64,000 nt of DNA from Pycnopodia helianthoides (taxonomy: Eukaryota; Echinodermata; Asteroidea; Forcipulatida; Asteriidae), in assembly GCA_032158295.1 (NCBI GenBank), contig CM063257.1, positions 13,161,303 through 13,225,302 of the forward strand, given 5' to 3'. The notes beneath the pieces were generated by a model, which was not told where the DNA came from, did no database searches, and worked only from the letters and a program-made list of their open reading frames with translations. The translations under genes were made by a program, and so were the position numbers. Positions 33,310 to 44,548 of the stretch are shown here, in pieces. Position 1 is the first letter of the stretch; each line of letters opens with the position of its first letter.

Positions 33310-35230
33310 AAGCCGTACATTGAACAGGGATAAGAAATTCAATAATATTCTCTGAATTCAGGCCTTTTTCAAAGTGATGAAAACAGGCTTTTTACTGCTA
33401 CTTTACGAGCGCTGCTATTGTAGATAAACAAAACTCTGTGAAATTTATATTTTTAGGGGTTGCCAAACATAAGTAAGTTGGTTTGATTGGTTTTATGTGG
33501 CTGTATGAAAGGTGTTTCACAGCACTGAGGAAGGATCTTGTTGATTTATACAACGTTTCTATCCAATCAATTTTTAGGCTTAGCAGATCAAACTTTTCTT
33601 AATTATTTCTTAAAATATTTTGTGCATATGCCTTTTAACTCATGCCTACAAGAAACAAAATAGTCTGGCCTTGTCAGTATTATGAAATGGGTATGAATCA
33701 TTAACTGTATACGCGGTATAAAGCTCATTAAACGCTTGCTAATATGCAAGGTTGAGTTTATAAGCCAAATTGTGAACACTGCCCCGATAGCTCAGCTCTT
33801 TGCCTTGATACAATATTGATCACTTCTCAGTCAAGCAAAAACATTTGTTTTATTGTAGCTGGGATGCTATGAAAAAGTTTTTGTTTTCATCAGAAAATCA
33901 AGCCCTTCAAAGACAACAGGAAAACCCGTATATTGGAAAAGGATGAACAATTAAATACTGGTCTCTGAGTTCAGGCTCCCCTTCTATCAAATTGGTAACA
34001 AAAACTGTTAGTCGCTGAACTTGTGGATACTCAAAACTCCATGATATTGATATCTCCAATGGCTATCAAATGGTATAGAAATGTCATCATTTAAAGAAAA
34101 ACAGAGCCTGCTGGTATTTCTTGAACTTGCTATCACTTTAATAAGCTTCTTTAAACTTGGGTCCCATTTTCAAAGTCTGTGTCAACATTGATTATTAACC
34201 CTGTTTAGAAAGCAACCTACGAAATTATTAAAGTCAAGGCACCAAATTGCTTATTATGACCAAGATACTACTTAACATCAAACTTGAATGTGTGAAGTCT
34301 CACCAAAGGTTCATCAGGTTATATTTTGTGAATGTAGTATTTTAACCGACGTTGGCAATTCTAGTTATTCATTTTATTTTATTATTATTTTTTTTAAACA
34401 TGATGTATTCAGGATTACTTTTGCACCCATGACAAGATCAAGAATGCTTCTAAAGTATAATCACATAAAACTAGTCCAATCTGTTAGTTCCACTTCCTTT
34501 AACATGTATGGCGTCAATCGGCAATAAAATTTGAACAGCATCAGCGGGCTACACATAATTTAAAATGTCGACACTATTAGAACAACACACTCATAATAAT
34601 GCCAGATTTGCTGTGTGTCATGATTGCTTTGCTATGACTCACTTCCTTATACCAGTAGACGAAGTTGAAAACCTATTAAGTCCTTCAGTAAGTCTGAAAA
34701 GTGTTATAAACTCAGATGAAGGAGCTTATAGATTTATACAACATTTATATCCAACCCATTACAAGCTTAACATATCAAGTTGCTCTTAATTGTTCTCTTC
34801 CCCTATGTATCGACATGCCTTAGCTAATGCTTACAAAACCATAATAGTCTGGCCTTGTTTAGTCAATATTAGTCAATATGAGTCATCAGCTAGCTCTTTA
34901 CTTGTCAAATTTTTGAGCACTTTTCAGCAGAAAAAAAAATAAATAATATCTTTACTTATATTATTTATTTTAAAATTAGCTTAGATGCTATGCAAAAGGG
35001 GATTCTCATGGAAATTTCAGCTTTTGAAGGATAATTAGAAAGCATGTATATTGGAAAGGGTGAGAGGGCTGAGAAATTCAAAATTATTTACTGAATCTCT
35101 TTGTTTTGTCAAAGTGGTGGGAATCAAGATTTTGGTCGCTACTTTACGAGTGCTGTACTTGTAAATATTCCATGAAACATATATCGGCAGGGGTCACCAA
35201 ATGGTGGAAATGTCATTATTTCAACATACC
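33310..35230. repeat. Degenerate long tandem repeat, about three units
   Basis: The blocks AAATTCAATAATATTC/ CTGAATTCAGGC, GCTACTTTACGAG and GATTTATACAAC recur near 33330-33550, 33940-34090 and 34730-35210. Units are about 0.6-1.1 kb and diverged. The short reading frames inside do not look coding. Confidence 0.5.
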
Positions 35231-35266
35231 TTTCAAAAATCGATCCTATTCTAATCCGTTTTTCCC

Positions 35267-35597
35267 TTAAAGGTATTGTACACTTTTGGTAACAGCTCAA
35301 AATCAGTGTCCACATTTTGTGTGATTAAACATATGCATGAACAAACAAACCTGTGAAAGTTTGAGCTCAATTGGTCATCGAGGTCACGAGAAAATAGTGA
35401 AAAGAGATGTTATGTGTTTTCTGTTTTTTTTTTTCAAATTATCATTGTTTTACTCGTTTCTCAGAAACGATAGCATTTTAGGCAGAACTATTTTCAGGAA
35501 CCCTTTTTACCATTACTTACTTTAAACCATGTAAGTTATGTGTGAATCTGTGAACATTGTGTTTTTCGATCTTACCAATGGTGTACAGGGCCTTTAA
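35267..35597. mobile_element. MITE, family TTAA-AGGYMTTGTACAC, copy 1
   Basis: TTAA flanks both sides. The ends AGGTATTGTACAC and GTGTACAGGGCCT are inverted repeats. The interior (TTTGAGCTCAATTGGTCAT) is related to the 8703/24766 family. Confidence 0.8.
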
Positions 35598-35689
35598 GCC
35601 CATTAGGCTGAATGGGTATTCCGTCCGTTTGCCTGGCTCTCGATTTCCCAGACGCGTACTTTTTTTCCCAGGAGAGATGAGGCCACTTT

Positions 35690-36170
35690 ACATAAATGGG
35701 CGTGTTTTGAACCGAAATCAGTCTCAGTAGCGCGTGCGCACTTTGCACACCTCGCCATGCCTCGCGAAAATTTTGACGTGAAGAACACAGACTAGGCTGA
35801 GGAAACCATTAGTTTGGTGTGGGAACCGTGGGAATGGAATGTGTGGTCTGGGTTGACAGAATAATTTGGCAGGACTGTGAAAAGGGTTTTATAAAAATTG
35901 TGAGAAGGGTGGATATTCATCTGGGAATAAAGTGGAACATCTTTAGCCCGAAACCCTTGCTTACGTTAAAACCGTTAAAGGCCAAAAGGCATATGTAGGT
36001 CTTAAACTATAGGAGGAAAAAAAGAACATGAAGAATAAGTTGGACTGAAATAAATCGGAAAGCTTGGAGGACTTACATTTGCCTTGCTCTATGCATGGAG
36101 CTATAGTAGCTCCGTGCTCTATGGTATAAACATGGATGGTATAAGCATGATCGAGCATTCATAAATACCT
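35690..36170. repeat. Gap-adjacent repeat, copy 1
   Basis: It shares CGCCATGCCTCGYGAAAA, ACCCTTGCTTACGTTAA and CTATGCATGGAGCTATA, in order, with 52200-52680. Both copies lie within a few hundred bases of a 100-N gap. It contains a small GGAGCTA/TAGCTCC palindrome. Confidence 0.75.
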
Positions 36171-36285
36171 GGGACAGTTTATCCATTCTGATTGGACGAG
36201 AGGACATCACGTGGGGGTGTTTAAACGGACGATATAACACCGGCTAGAAGTGTTTAAACATGGCCTGACAACTTTTTGTCAAAAA

Positions 36286-36385
36286 NNNNNNNNNNNNNNN
36301 NNNNNNNNNNNNNNNNNNNNNNNNNNNNNNNNNNNNNNNNNNNNNNNNNNNNNNNNNNNNNNNNNNNNNNNNNNNNNNNNNNNNN
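36286..36385. other. Assembly gap (100 N)
   Basis: Exactly 100 N, the usual placeholder for a gap of unknown size. Confidence 0.99.
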
Positions 36386-36430
36386 ACATTATTATTATTG
36401 TAATTATTATTTTACATTGTTTCTACTTAA

Positions 36431-36477
36431 GGGAAGTTGGTTTCTTAGCTGAAGATCGTCGGATCAACGTTGCGGTC
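36431..36477 (+). pseudogene. Partial duplicate of the helicase exon
   Basis: These 47 bases match 36573-36620 (one difference in about 45) and encode the same [15 protein letters not shown]. The match then breaks before the TRARR motif. The bases upstream (TTATTATT-rich) are also similar. It lies 46 bases from the gap, so it is either a real tandem duplication or an assembly artefact. Confidence 0.7.
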
Positions 36478-36572
36478 GTAGGAGAGACGTTTGCCTTCTC
36501 TATCCTTGCCTTATTATTGCTATTATTATTATTATTAATGTAATTATTATTTTAAGTTTTTTTTATATTTAG

Positions 36573-36749
36573 GGGAAGTTGGTTTCTTAGCTGAAGATCG
36601 TCGGATCAATGTTGCGGTCACGCGAGCCCGCCGTCACGTTGCGGTCATCTGCAACTCGGAGACTGTCAGCCACCATGGATCCCTGAAGACTCTGGTGGAG
36701 TACATGTCGGCAAACGGCGAGGTCAGGAGTGCATTCCAATATCAAGAGG
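36573..36749 (+). CDS. IGHMBP2: IGHMBP2/SMUBP2-like helicase, exon with motif VI
   Basis: A 177-base exon, phase 1 in and out, with acceptor TATTTAG and donor GTGAGA. It encodes [32 protein letters not shown] and [18 protein letters not shown]. Family knowledge: this is the helicase motif V-VI region of the superfamily 1 5'-3' RNA/DNA helicase IGHMBP2, a ribosome-associated ATPase. The Arg pair in TRARR contacts ATP. I recognise no upstream exons with motifs I-IV in the 16 kb to the left, and no R3H or AN1 zinc-finger exons to the right. The gene is therefore incomplete here, because of long introns, the gap or truncation. Confidence 0.85.
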
Positions 36750-36796
36750 GTGAGACTCATAGAATCATTTTTTAGCATTACATTCTTGTCATAATT

Positions 36797-36850
36797 AGGT
36801 GTTCGGGCACTCTGCCCGGAACACCTATTGTTTTTGTTCCGTTTTTTTTT
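36797..36850 (+). repeat. Family II hairpin head
   Basis: AGGTGTTCGGGCA and TGCCCGGAACACCT form a hairpin (36797-36826), followed by ATTGTTTTTGTTC. Family II internal blocks (AATCACCCAATGGATTTTT, TTGACCTTGACTTCTGG) follow to about 37120. It lies in the helicase intron. Confidence 0.6.
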
Positions 36851-37399
36851 TTTTTTTTTTAATAATCATTAGTAGATAAAACCGCTTAAGTTAAGTCATG
36901 ATGACGTCATCAGGTGTTGCGTTACATTAAATCAAAGTTTAATATTTTTAAAAATCATAACTAATGAATCACCCAATGGATTTTTACAATCTATATATCA
37001 TCGAAAGGCCTTTTAAGACTCAACAATCGCTACACAAAACTTGACCCAATTTGACCTTGACTTCTGGTTCAAATCGGAAGTTGAAAATTCAAAAAATGCA
37101 TCTCAAGAACCACAACTAACTTAACGTTTAGTACACAGACATGTTTACAAAATTGTCTGTTTACTTATGACCAGCTTTCATTGCTAATTTATTGGACATA
37201 TTTACCGAACACCATGTTTTTGTTTCAACAAAAATTTAAGTCTAGTTTTCCTCTTTTTTTTCTTTCCTCCGTTGATGAGCTGCATGGCTGTAGAGAATTG
37301 GAATGGATGTATTTTTTTCTGAAAATCGAAGGTGTACACGTACCATTCCTTTATGATAAGTTTCTTTACATTTAAAATTAAAAAACTTGCATCCCCTCA

Positions 37400-37616
37400 A
37401 GGTGATCCCGTGGCTTCCGCTTCCCAGGTTTTATCGTAAACTTCGGTGTGATCCTGGCTACACGGCAGTTAATGGTTGCATGGCTTCTGACTGGCACCCT
37501 TGAACAAAGATATTGACAAAATAGGGAGACCGCCAATATAGGGCTAGATAGCTCAGTTGGTAGAGCGCCGGTGGGTTAATCCGGAGGTCGTTGGTTCAAA
37601 TCCTGTTTTAGTCAAT
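37400..37616 (+). mobile_element. tRNA-derived SINE, head type 2, copy 2
   Basis: TAGCTCAGTTGGTAGAGC (A box), TCCGGAGGTCG and GGTTCAAATCC (B box) form a degenerate tRNA-like unit (37543-37613). The acceptor and T stems do not pair well and position 33 is not T, so it is a SINE head rather than a working tRNA gene. Confidence 0.75.
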
Positions 37617-37917
37617 TTTTCTTTGTCCGACCCCAAACTATTTGAAAGTTACCCAGTCAGTTTCCCTTGTGGTTCATTACTTTACAAGTTTCTTGAAAGC
37701 TAGAAAGATTTGAAAGAATGTACTTTCAAAACCGATGGTCTACCTTTATGTGAAACTCCCATTAGCCCCAAACTCTGAATTACAACCACCAGTTTCATCC
37801 GATTCTTATTAGCTGTTGTCAGTAAAGTAGTTAACAGAAAAACACCTGGCACCTTCACTTACCAAGGCCAGTGACCATGAGCAATTACAACTGGTAAACG
37901 GTAAAGAGATCTACATG

Positions 37918-38112
37918 TATAGTGGCTGGGACCAGCTGTAACTGGCCGGGACCAGCTGGGACTGGCTTGGACCGGCTGGGACTGGCTGGGGACCAGCTGG
38001 GACTGGCTGGGGACCAGCTGGGACTGGCTGGGACCAGCTTGGACCAGCTGGGATTGGCTGGGACCAGCTGGAACTGGCTGGGACCAGCTGGGACTGGCTT
38101 GGGACCAGCTGC
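37918..38112 (+). repeat. GGGACCAGCTGGGACTGGCT minisatellite
   Basis: About nine imperfect units of 20-26 bases, rich in CAGCTG. The strand-symmetric open frames here are by-products. It lies in the helicase intron. Confidence 0.9.
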
Positions 38113-38424
38113 TGGTGTCAAATCACGGAAACGTTGAAGAACATGGATGAAGTCTGACTGTTTCTTATTCATCTTCTTTGGACATATTTTAGGGTAAATT
38201 TGTATGATTCAATTCAAACTTGCTTGCATAACAACAGCGCATCAAGTTTTGCTGCAGTTGCACTGTGCTAAATTAAAATTGGCTTTATGACAAGTATGAA
38301 TTGTCAAAAATAGAAAGAGCGGGGGGGGGGGTTCATAAATAGGGCACATGATCATCTACATTCTACCTTTCATCGACAAGGGAAAAGTTCAAATTATTAA
38401 CACAACTTTGAACTTTGACCACAG

Positions 38425-38572
38425 AAATTGACATCAGCGGAAGTGATAGTGCAAGACCAGATCGTTTCATCTTGAGACAAGGCAAGCAATCCTCAGGTGC
38501 TGAGAAGGGTACCAGACCGAAGCAACCTCGACCCCGGGCAAATCATTACAACATCCCTGGGAACAAGGAAAG
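38425..38572 (+). CDS. IGHMBP2: IGHMBP2-like helicase, following exon
   Basis: A 148-base exon, phase 1 in (matching the previous donor) and phase 2 out, with acceptor GACCACAG and donor GTTTGT. It encodes a charged segment (EIDISGSDSARPDRFIL, ending HYNIPGNKER). This is the poorly conserved linker expected after the helicase core, so the assignment rests on phase, distance and strand. Confidence 0.65.
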
Positions 38573-38786
38573 GTTTGTCTGACCATGAAAATTAATACCA
38601 TGAGTATGTTATTTGTCCCTCGCCCCTCTCCCTTTTGTTGCCCCCACCCCACCCTCCCCAAATGCCCTTTAGTAATTTTCTCCTAATTTTCAAACCATTT
38701 CAGACAGAAATCTTTTTTTTTTAAACCACTGATGTAGCAATATGCACTATGCACAAAAAGCACCATCTAAAATACTTGGTATACCA

Positions 38787-39357
38787 TTAACCCTTTCAGC
38801 CCCAAGGTCGACTATAGTCGACTGTGCACTATACCCTATAGGCGCCCAAGATAACACACAACAAAGCACTCAAGCCTGGGCACAAAGGCCATTTGTTAAA
38901 AAGCTGTAGTTTTGTCCATGTTCACCCTCCATACCCAAGCTTACCATCATTGAAAAGATCTTTCCAATGGCGGTAAAATAAAATAGGATTGTTATTTTGC
39001 AATTGCTTCAAATTAGAGTAGAAAGATCCGAAATGCCAAACACCTACGGAGCGCCATAAGGTTGTGTGCAAAAAAGTGTTTGGGTTTTCAGAACACACTA
39101 AAGAAACAAAGACCAAGAACTTGGACATTGTTTGGCTAATTTCAATGATTTTTGATTTATATGAATGGAAATTTAATGAGTGAGACTATTTGTACTACTC
39201 ATTACGCTCTTAAATAAAATCTTCAAGGTAATAATAGAGTTTGGTAAAATCAAACTTTGAACACAAGCTTCCTGTGTGTGCTTCACGCTTGAGTGGTCAA
39301 AGAGCGTGGGCTCCAGCAGTTGTTTATGTCAAAAGAACTTGGGGCTGAAAGGGTTAA
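38787..39357. mobile_element. MITE with 20-bp TIR TTAACCCTTTCAGCCCCAAG
   Basis: The ends 38787-38806 and 39338-39357 are perfect 20-base inverted repeats including TTAA. The TTAA-CCCTTT start is typical of piggyBac-type elements. There is no reading frame in the 571 bases. Confidence 0.85.
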
Positions 39358-39359
39358 TT

Positions 39360-39662
39360 TGGCGTGTTGTGGCTGAGTGGTCAAGTGCACAGGACTACCC
39401 AAGCTCTGATGTTTCTGATCAGCAGAGTGTGGGTTCGAGTCCCGGTCAAGACACTTGTGTCCTTAAGCAAGACACTTAACCATTATTGCTGCTTCCTAAG
39501 GATGGGACGTAAATCCGTAGGTCCCATGTGTTGTGTAAAAGAATCCAGAAGACTTATCGTTAAGAGAAGGGGTTCGCCCCAGTGTTTCTGGCATGGTAAA
39601 CAATTGCATGCTGGTACAAGTATATGTACAGTGGGTCTTATAGTTCCAAATATAGCTTTATT
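39360..39662 (+). mobile_element. tRNA-derived SINE, head type 1 with body B
   Basis: The head GGCGTGTTGTGGCTGAGTGG and GGTTCGAGTCCC are followed by ACACTTGTGTCCTTAAGC and body B (GACGTAAATCCGTAGG, CCCCAGTGTTTCTGGC). It starts 3 bases after the MITE ends. Confidence 0.85.
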
Positions 39663-39734
39663 TAATCAAGACAAAACAGCAAAAGCACTAACTGTGTATT
39701 ATTATTACTTATTCATATATTTATTTATTTCGGC

Positions 39735-40112
39735 TTAAAGGCACAGTACACGTTTGGTAATAACTCGGAAAATTAATGGCAATAAAAACTTACTTGGTAA
39801 GAAGTACAGCAGCTTTAGGTAGTATAATGAATTTTGAGAAACTTTTAACTTCGAAGTACTACGGTTATGGAAAATGTATCACTTTTTAATCCCCAAAATT
39901 TGAACCTGAGAAGCGTTTCTGTTCTCAGACTGTGTATTCCTATGGGGAATATTCTTCCTGCTTGGAAATATTCGCTCTGGTTTTTCGGTGATATCTCAAA
40001 AACGCGACCACCTAATCACGAGACTCAAGAAGATTTGCTGGATCAGAGCATGTCGTACACTCCCAATCAGGAGGCATTATTCTGGCCTGAGATAACCTGA
40101 TTGTTGCTACTC
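39735..40112. mobile_element. MITE fragment with one TTAA end
   Basis: It begins TTAAAGGCACAGTACACG with an interior related to the other TTAA MITEs. The other end is not recognisable and the BEL/Pao coding region starts within a few bases. It is probably truncated. Confidence 0.5.
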
Positions 40113-40113
40113 T

Positions 40114-41394
40114 CTAATCGTGAGACTCGAGAAGGCAGAGCTTGGTAATAGGTCTCACTATAATGTTGCGACTGGACTTGACTTCGGCTGTCCTGACCAA
40201 ACCATCTTTGCCCGGAAACGTCTTTGTCACAAGTCCCAGGGGCCAGTTCTTTCTAGGTGTTGCGTCATCCATACTAAGCACCATGTCTCCAACTGCCAGG
40301 TTCCTCTGCGGTTCAATCCACTTCTGCCTCAGCTGTAAAGTGGGTAAGTATTCTCTCACCCAGCGCCTCCAAAACTGGTCCGAAAGAAGCTGCACGTGTC
40401 GCCAACGTCTCCCATATGAGTCCTGCTTTATGAAATTCCCTGGGGGTGCTGGCTGACCTGCTCGAAGCAGAAGCAGGTGGTTGGGTGTAAGGGCCTCTAG
40501 ATCCTTTGGATTGTCTGAAACTGGTGTGATTGGACGTCCATTTACAATCGACTCAGCCTCACAAAACAAGGTGTCCAATCGTTCATCATCAAGCACCTGT
40601 TCCTTCAGTGTGGCATTAAGAACTTTACGCACTGTTCTTATCTGGCGTTCCCAGACACCTCCCATGTGTGACGCCGTTGGAGGGTTGAATTCCCACTCTA
40701 TCTCATTCAGCAAGAGATATTCCTTCATCCTGTTGGCTTCATTTCACTTCTGAATGGATTCTCTCAGTTCTCTCTCACCTCCAACAAAATTTGTTCCATT
40801 ATCAGACCGCATTCTTCTTGGCATTCCTCTTCTTGCAGAAAACCTCACCAGAGCATTTATGAAGGAATTTGTATCCAGTGAATGAATCCTTTCGATGTGT
40901 ATGGCCCTGCATGCCATACAAGTGAAGAGACAGCCATATTTTTTTCCTGACTCCGTCCCCTCTTTACTAGGAAGGGACCAAAGCAGTCCACCCCGGTGTC
41001 AGTGAAGGGTGGATTACCTGGTGTAACTCGGTCCTTGGGGAGATTTGCCATTCTCTGGGCACATGCCTTTCCTCTGAGTCTTTTGCAGTCTATGCACTTG
41101 CGCAAAACTTGACCTATCAGTGTGCTGCCTTCTTTTCATGGAAGAACCTGATAATGAGCCTTCCCACATGTCCTTGAGGAACTATCAAAGGATGCTTTGA
41201 CTGGTTGTTAAGTGGAGCCATCTGTAATCTTCCTCCAATTTTGAGCAACCCATCTTCCATGATTGGGTCAAACTTGTAGATGCTGCTCTTACAAGAGATC
41301 CTTCCTTCCACCTTCCTCCATCCAACACATGTAACTCATTACTATAATGTCGTCTCTGAAGATATGCTATGATAGCTTGTTCTGCCCTTTGCAA
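40114..41394 (-). pseudogene. BEL/Pao integrase region (frameshifted)
   Basis: The pieces are 41117-41394 (HPLIVPQGHVGRLII, zinc-binding N-terminus), 40857-41105 (CxxC, TGVDCFGPFLVKRGR with the first catalytic Asp) and 40114-40728 (FNPPTASHMGGVWERQIR with the catalytic Glu, and the C-terminal domain ending VRPITKLCLLE). Stops and frame changes separate them. Confidence 0.88.
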
Positions 41395-41395
41395 T

Positions 41396-41974
41396 TCATG
41401 AACTCTCAGACACGCTCCATGTCTTGAACTGCAGTATCCATGATACGGCTTTCTTCAGGCGAATCCAGCACGAGTATTTCTCCAACAGATCGTCAAGTGT
41501 GGCCCCTTGGGCCTCTGCCTTCACAACACACGTTTTGGCCTCCTGCTTAACTTTCTTGTCATCATTAAGCAGATCTGAATTCACATTTTGTTTTGCCGGC
41601 CAAGTTGATTCATTCTTCCACAGGAAATCCGGCCCCTGTTTCCATCTGGTGCAGGCCAGCATTTGCGTAGCATCCAACCCTCGAGAAGCATCATCAGCTG
41701 GGTTTGAGGCAGTGTCCACGTGCCTCCATTGACTCGGAAGCGATCCATCATGAATAATAGCCACTCTAATTGAGACAAACGTGTGGAATCGTTTTGATGT
41801 GTTCTTGATATACTGCAAGACGATCATGCTGTCAGTCCAAAATATGGTCTCCTGCATCTCTAGCCTCACTTCACGACGAAGCATACTATCCAAACAAACT
41901 CCCACCACTGCTGCCAATAACTCCAGCCTCGGTATGGTCATAGGCTTAATGGGTACTAGTCTTGACTTTCCCAA
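41396..41974 (-). pseudogene. BEL/Pao RNase H region
   Basis: It contains IPRLELLAAVVG, FWTDSMIVLQYI and NPADDASRG, the usual acidic-residue motifs of the Pao RNase H. It is followed by degraded linker sequence. Confidence 0.85.
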
Positions 41975-42015
41975 CTGAAACGTGCAGTGTGAAATTCCTT
42001 CTTGGTTGATCAGTC

Positions 42016-44091
42016 TTACATAAGAAACTGCTCCATAGGTAGCCGACGAAGCATCGCAAAAGTGGTGTAACTAACCCTTGCAGGTGTTCCAAAGCTCCGA
42101 GGCACTATGCAACTTGGAATTTCAAAAATCTCTATCATCGGAAGCTCTGCCAGCCATTTGATCCATCGCCTATGCTTTCCTGGTTCTAGCTCATCATCCC
42201 ACCCCTTGTCTGCCTTGCACTCATCTTGAAAGATACATTTAGCCTGAAGCACAAAAGGGCAGACTAAGCCGAGCGGATCGTACACCGAACTCACAATGCT
42301 CAACAGACCTCTTCTCGTGAAGCTCTTCTCCTTTGGCTTTATTTTGATACTGAAAACATCTGTATCAGTGTTCCAACGCACGCCGAGTGCTCGTTCAATC
42401 GGGAGAGGTGCTCTATCCAGAGCACCATCAAGTGGGATTGACTCGACGACCTTTCGGCTATTTGAGATCCATTTGGTTAGGCGGAAACCACCCAAAGACA
42501 GCAGCTTGGTAAGTGAATTCACCAATGTCACTGCTTCTTCTTCATAGTCCACTGCTTTCAAGCAGTCATCTGTATAACAGTTTTCCATTACAGTAGTGAC
42601 TGTTTTGTTGCCGAACTCATCTGCATTATCTTCAACAGTTCTGCGTAAGGCAAAGTTGGCGCAGCTCTGACTCCATACAACCCCAAAGAGGTGCACTGCC
42701 ATTCTGTAGACTTCTAGTTGATTGTTTGTATTTCCGTCCTTCCACCACAAAAATCGAAGGGCATCTCTATGGCAAGGAGAAACCTTCACCTGGTGGAACA
42801 TAGCCTCTATGTCACCCATTACTGCAACTTGGCGCTCTCTGAATCTGACGAGAACTCCTGACAGCTTATTGGTCATATCAGGGCCTTGAAATACTGCCTT
42901 GTTCAGGGAAGTTCCACCATATTCGGCTGGACAGTCAAAAACAATGCGTAACTTTTCAGGCTTGTTTGGATTTATCACATTATGGTGGGGAAGGTACCAC
43001 GTACATCTGGCAGAGGCATCTTTATCAATGCAAGGTACATGTTCTGCGTACCCTATTTTGAGTAAATCACCAATGCCAGCCTTATATCTGCTGTGAAGTT
43101 CAGGATCTTTGGTCAGACGTCTTCCAAGGCTTAATAGCAGTCTCTTTTCAGCAAGTGACCTGTTATCTGGCAACTGTGGTGGATACAGTTTGAAAGGAAT
43201 ATCCATCTGGTAATGCCTATCCACAACTGCCAGTGTTTTGTCCCAAACGTCTATTACCCTTTTGTCGTCTAACGACAATCGAGGTTGGCTTCTTGCCAGT
43301 GCATGGGCAGTATCTAACTTCCAGAAGCGCTCAACCTGGGCATCAAGGGCAACTTCTTCCTGGTTTGCTGCATGCACGAAATTGCAGACACTGCTCATCG
43401 AGGGTTGTTCATCGACAATTGGCCCATGAAGTGTCCATCCAAGAGCTGTTCTCATTGCATATGGTTCTCCCGGTGCACCTTGTCTCACTTTTAAGGGCAT
43501 GAAGGCCTGAGGAATATCCTGCCCGATTAAGATTGTTACTTTAGATTCATGCACTTGGGGCAAGTCTAAATCTTTAAGGTGGTCCCATCTTCTCAAATCA
43601 GCTGAAGTTGCTAAACAACTATTTAGAGCTGGGAACGAGTGCAAAGCATAAACTCTCGGCAACCGAATGACATTTCGCTTTCTTTTCTTGCCAGCTGATC
43701 CAGTCACTTCCAATGCAACTTCCAACGCTTGGGAATCATTGCCCTCATTCAGGGTCTCTAGTGATAGAACGGTTTCTTTTCCTTCCAGACCCATATGCTC
43801 CAGTAGAGAACGTGAGCTGAATGTTCGATTACTGCCAGGGTCCAGGAGAGCATGTGTTTGGATAAAGTCAGTTTGTCCTTTACCTCTGACATTAACCGTG
43901 ACAATGGGGAGGACGACATTTGATCCTTTTCCCGAGGGGCCAACTGCACAGCTTTTAGCTTCAACCTTGTGCACATCTCTATTTTGCATATCTTCATTCG
44001 GTAAGTTGTTCTGGTTTGGTCTCTCCATGGCAAACTGCATTGCATCATGTAACCACATGGAATGTTTAGAGTGCATCCCTCTATGTTGCAA
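42016..44091 (-). pseudogene. BEL/Pao protease and reverse transcriptase region
   Basis: A 691-codon open stretch. The N-terminal part is an aspartic protease with HALLDPGSNRTF as the active-site motif. The middle and end are the Pao-type reverse transcriptase, with CTWYLPHHNVINPNKPEK, FHQVKVSP and the catalytic YTDDC, then DPLGLVCPFVLQAKC. This is the best preserved piece of the element. Confidence 0.92.
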
Positions 44092-44099
44092 TCACTCTT

Positions 44100-44366
44100 T
44101 CTCCTACACCATCTTGCAGCGTGGTTGCTAGCATCCAAGCAGTTGAAACACAGTCGATTCCTCTTTATCAACTCCATTCTTTTCCGAGAGAACATTTTCC
44201 GGAACTCATTGCAATCAGAGAGACGGTGGACTTCTCCGCACAAACAACATTGTCTCATTGCCCATCCGCTCCTTTTGTCAGGGGTTTCTCCCTTTTCGCC
44301 CCAGTCCAGTTTGTTAGTTGCGTTATCCTCGGCCAGGACATTGAATGATGAACCTCGTTTTGACAT
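44100..44366 (-). pseudogene. BEL/Pao zinc-knuckle region
   Basis: It contains Cys/His clusters CCLCGEVHRLSDC and CFNCLDASNHAARWC, typical of the gag-end nucleic-acid binding part of Pao elements. A frame change separates it from the gag core. Confidence 0.8.
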
Positions 44367-44548
44367 GTATGATTTGTCTGTTGCCTTCTGGTCTTTAAAA
44401 TAAATTTGCTGGTAAGTGACCCAAAGATAGGGTCGTTTGCCTCTTTTGCGGCCATACTCAGAAATTTGACTAATCCTTCAACATTTGGATAGTCACCTGT
44501 ACGTTCTACCGTCTTAACTGCTTCTCTTCGCCATCTAGACTGTATCGT

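Noticed and set aside
37543..37613. A possible tRNA gene
   Set aside because: The A and B boxes are good, but the acceptor and T stems pair poorly, position 33 is not T, and a related copy with the same flanking block lies at 13965-14150. It is a SINE head.
40000..40113. A possible LTR next to the integrase end
   Set aside because: No matching sequence was found at 45800-46300 by eye. The stretch looks like part of a TTAA MITE instead.
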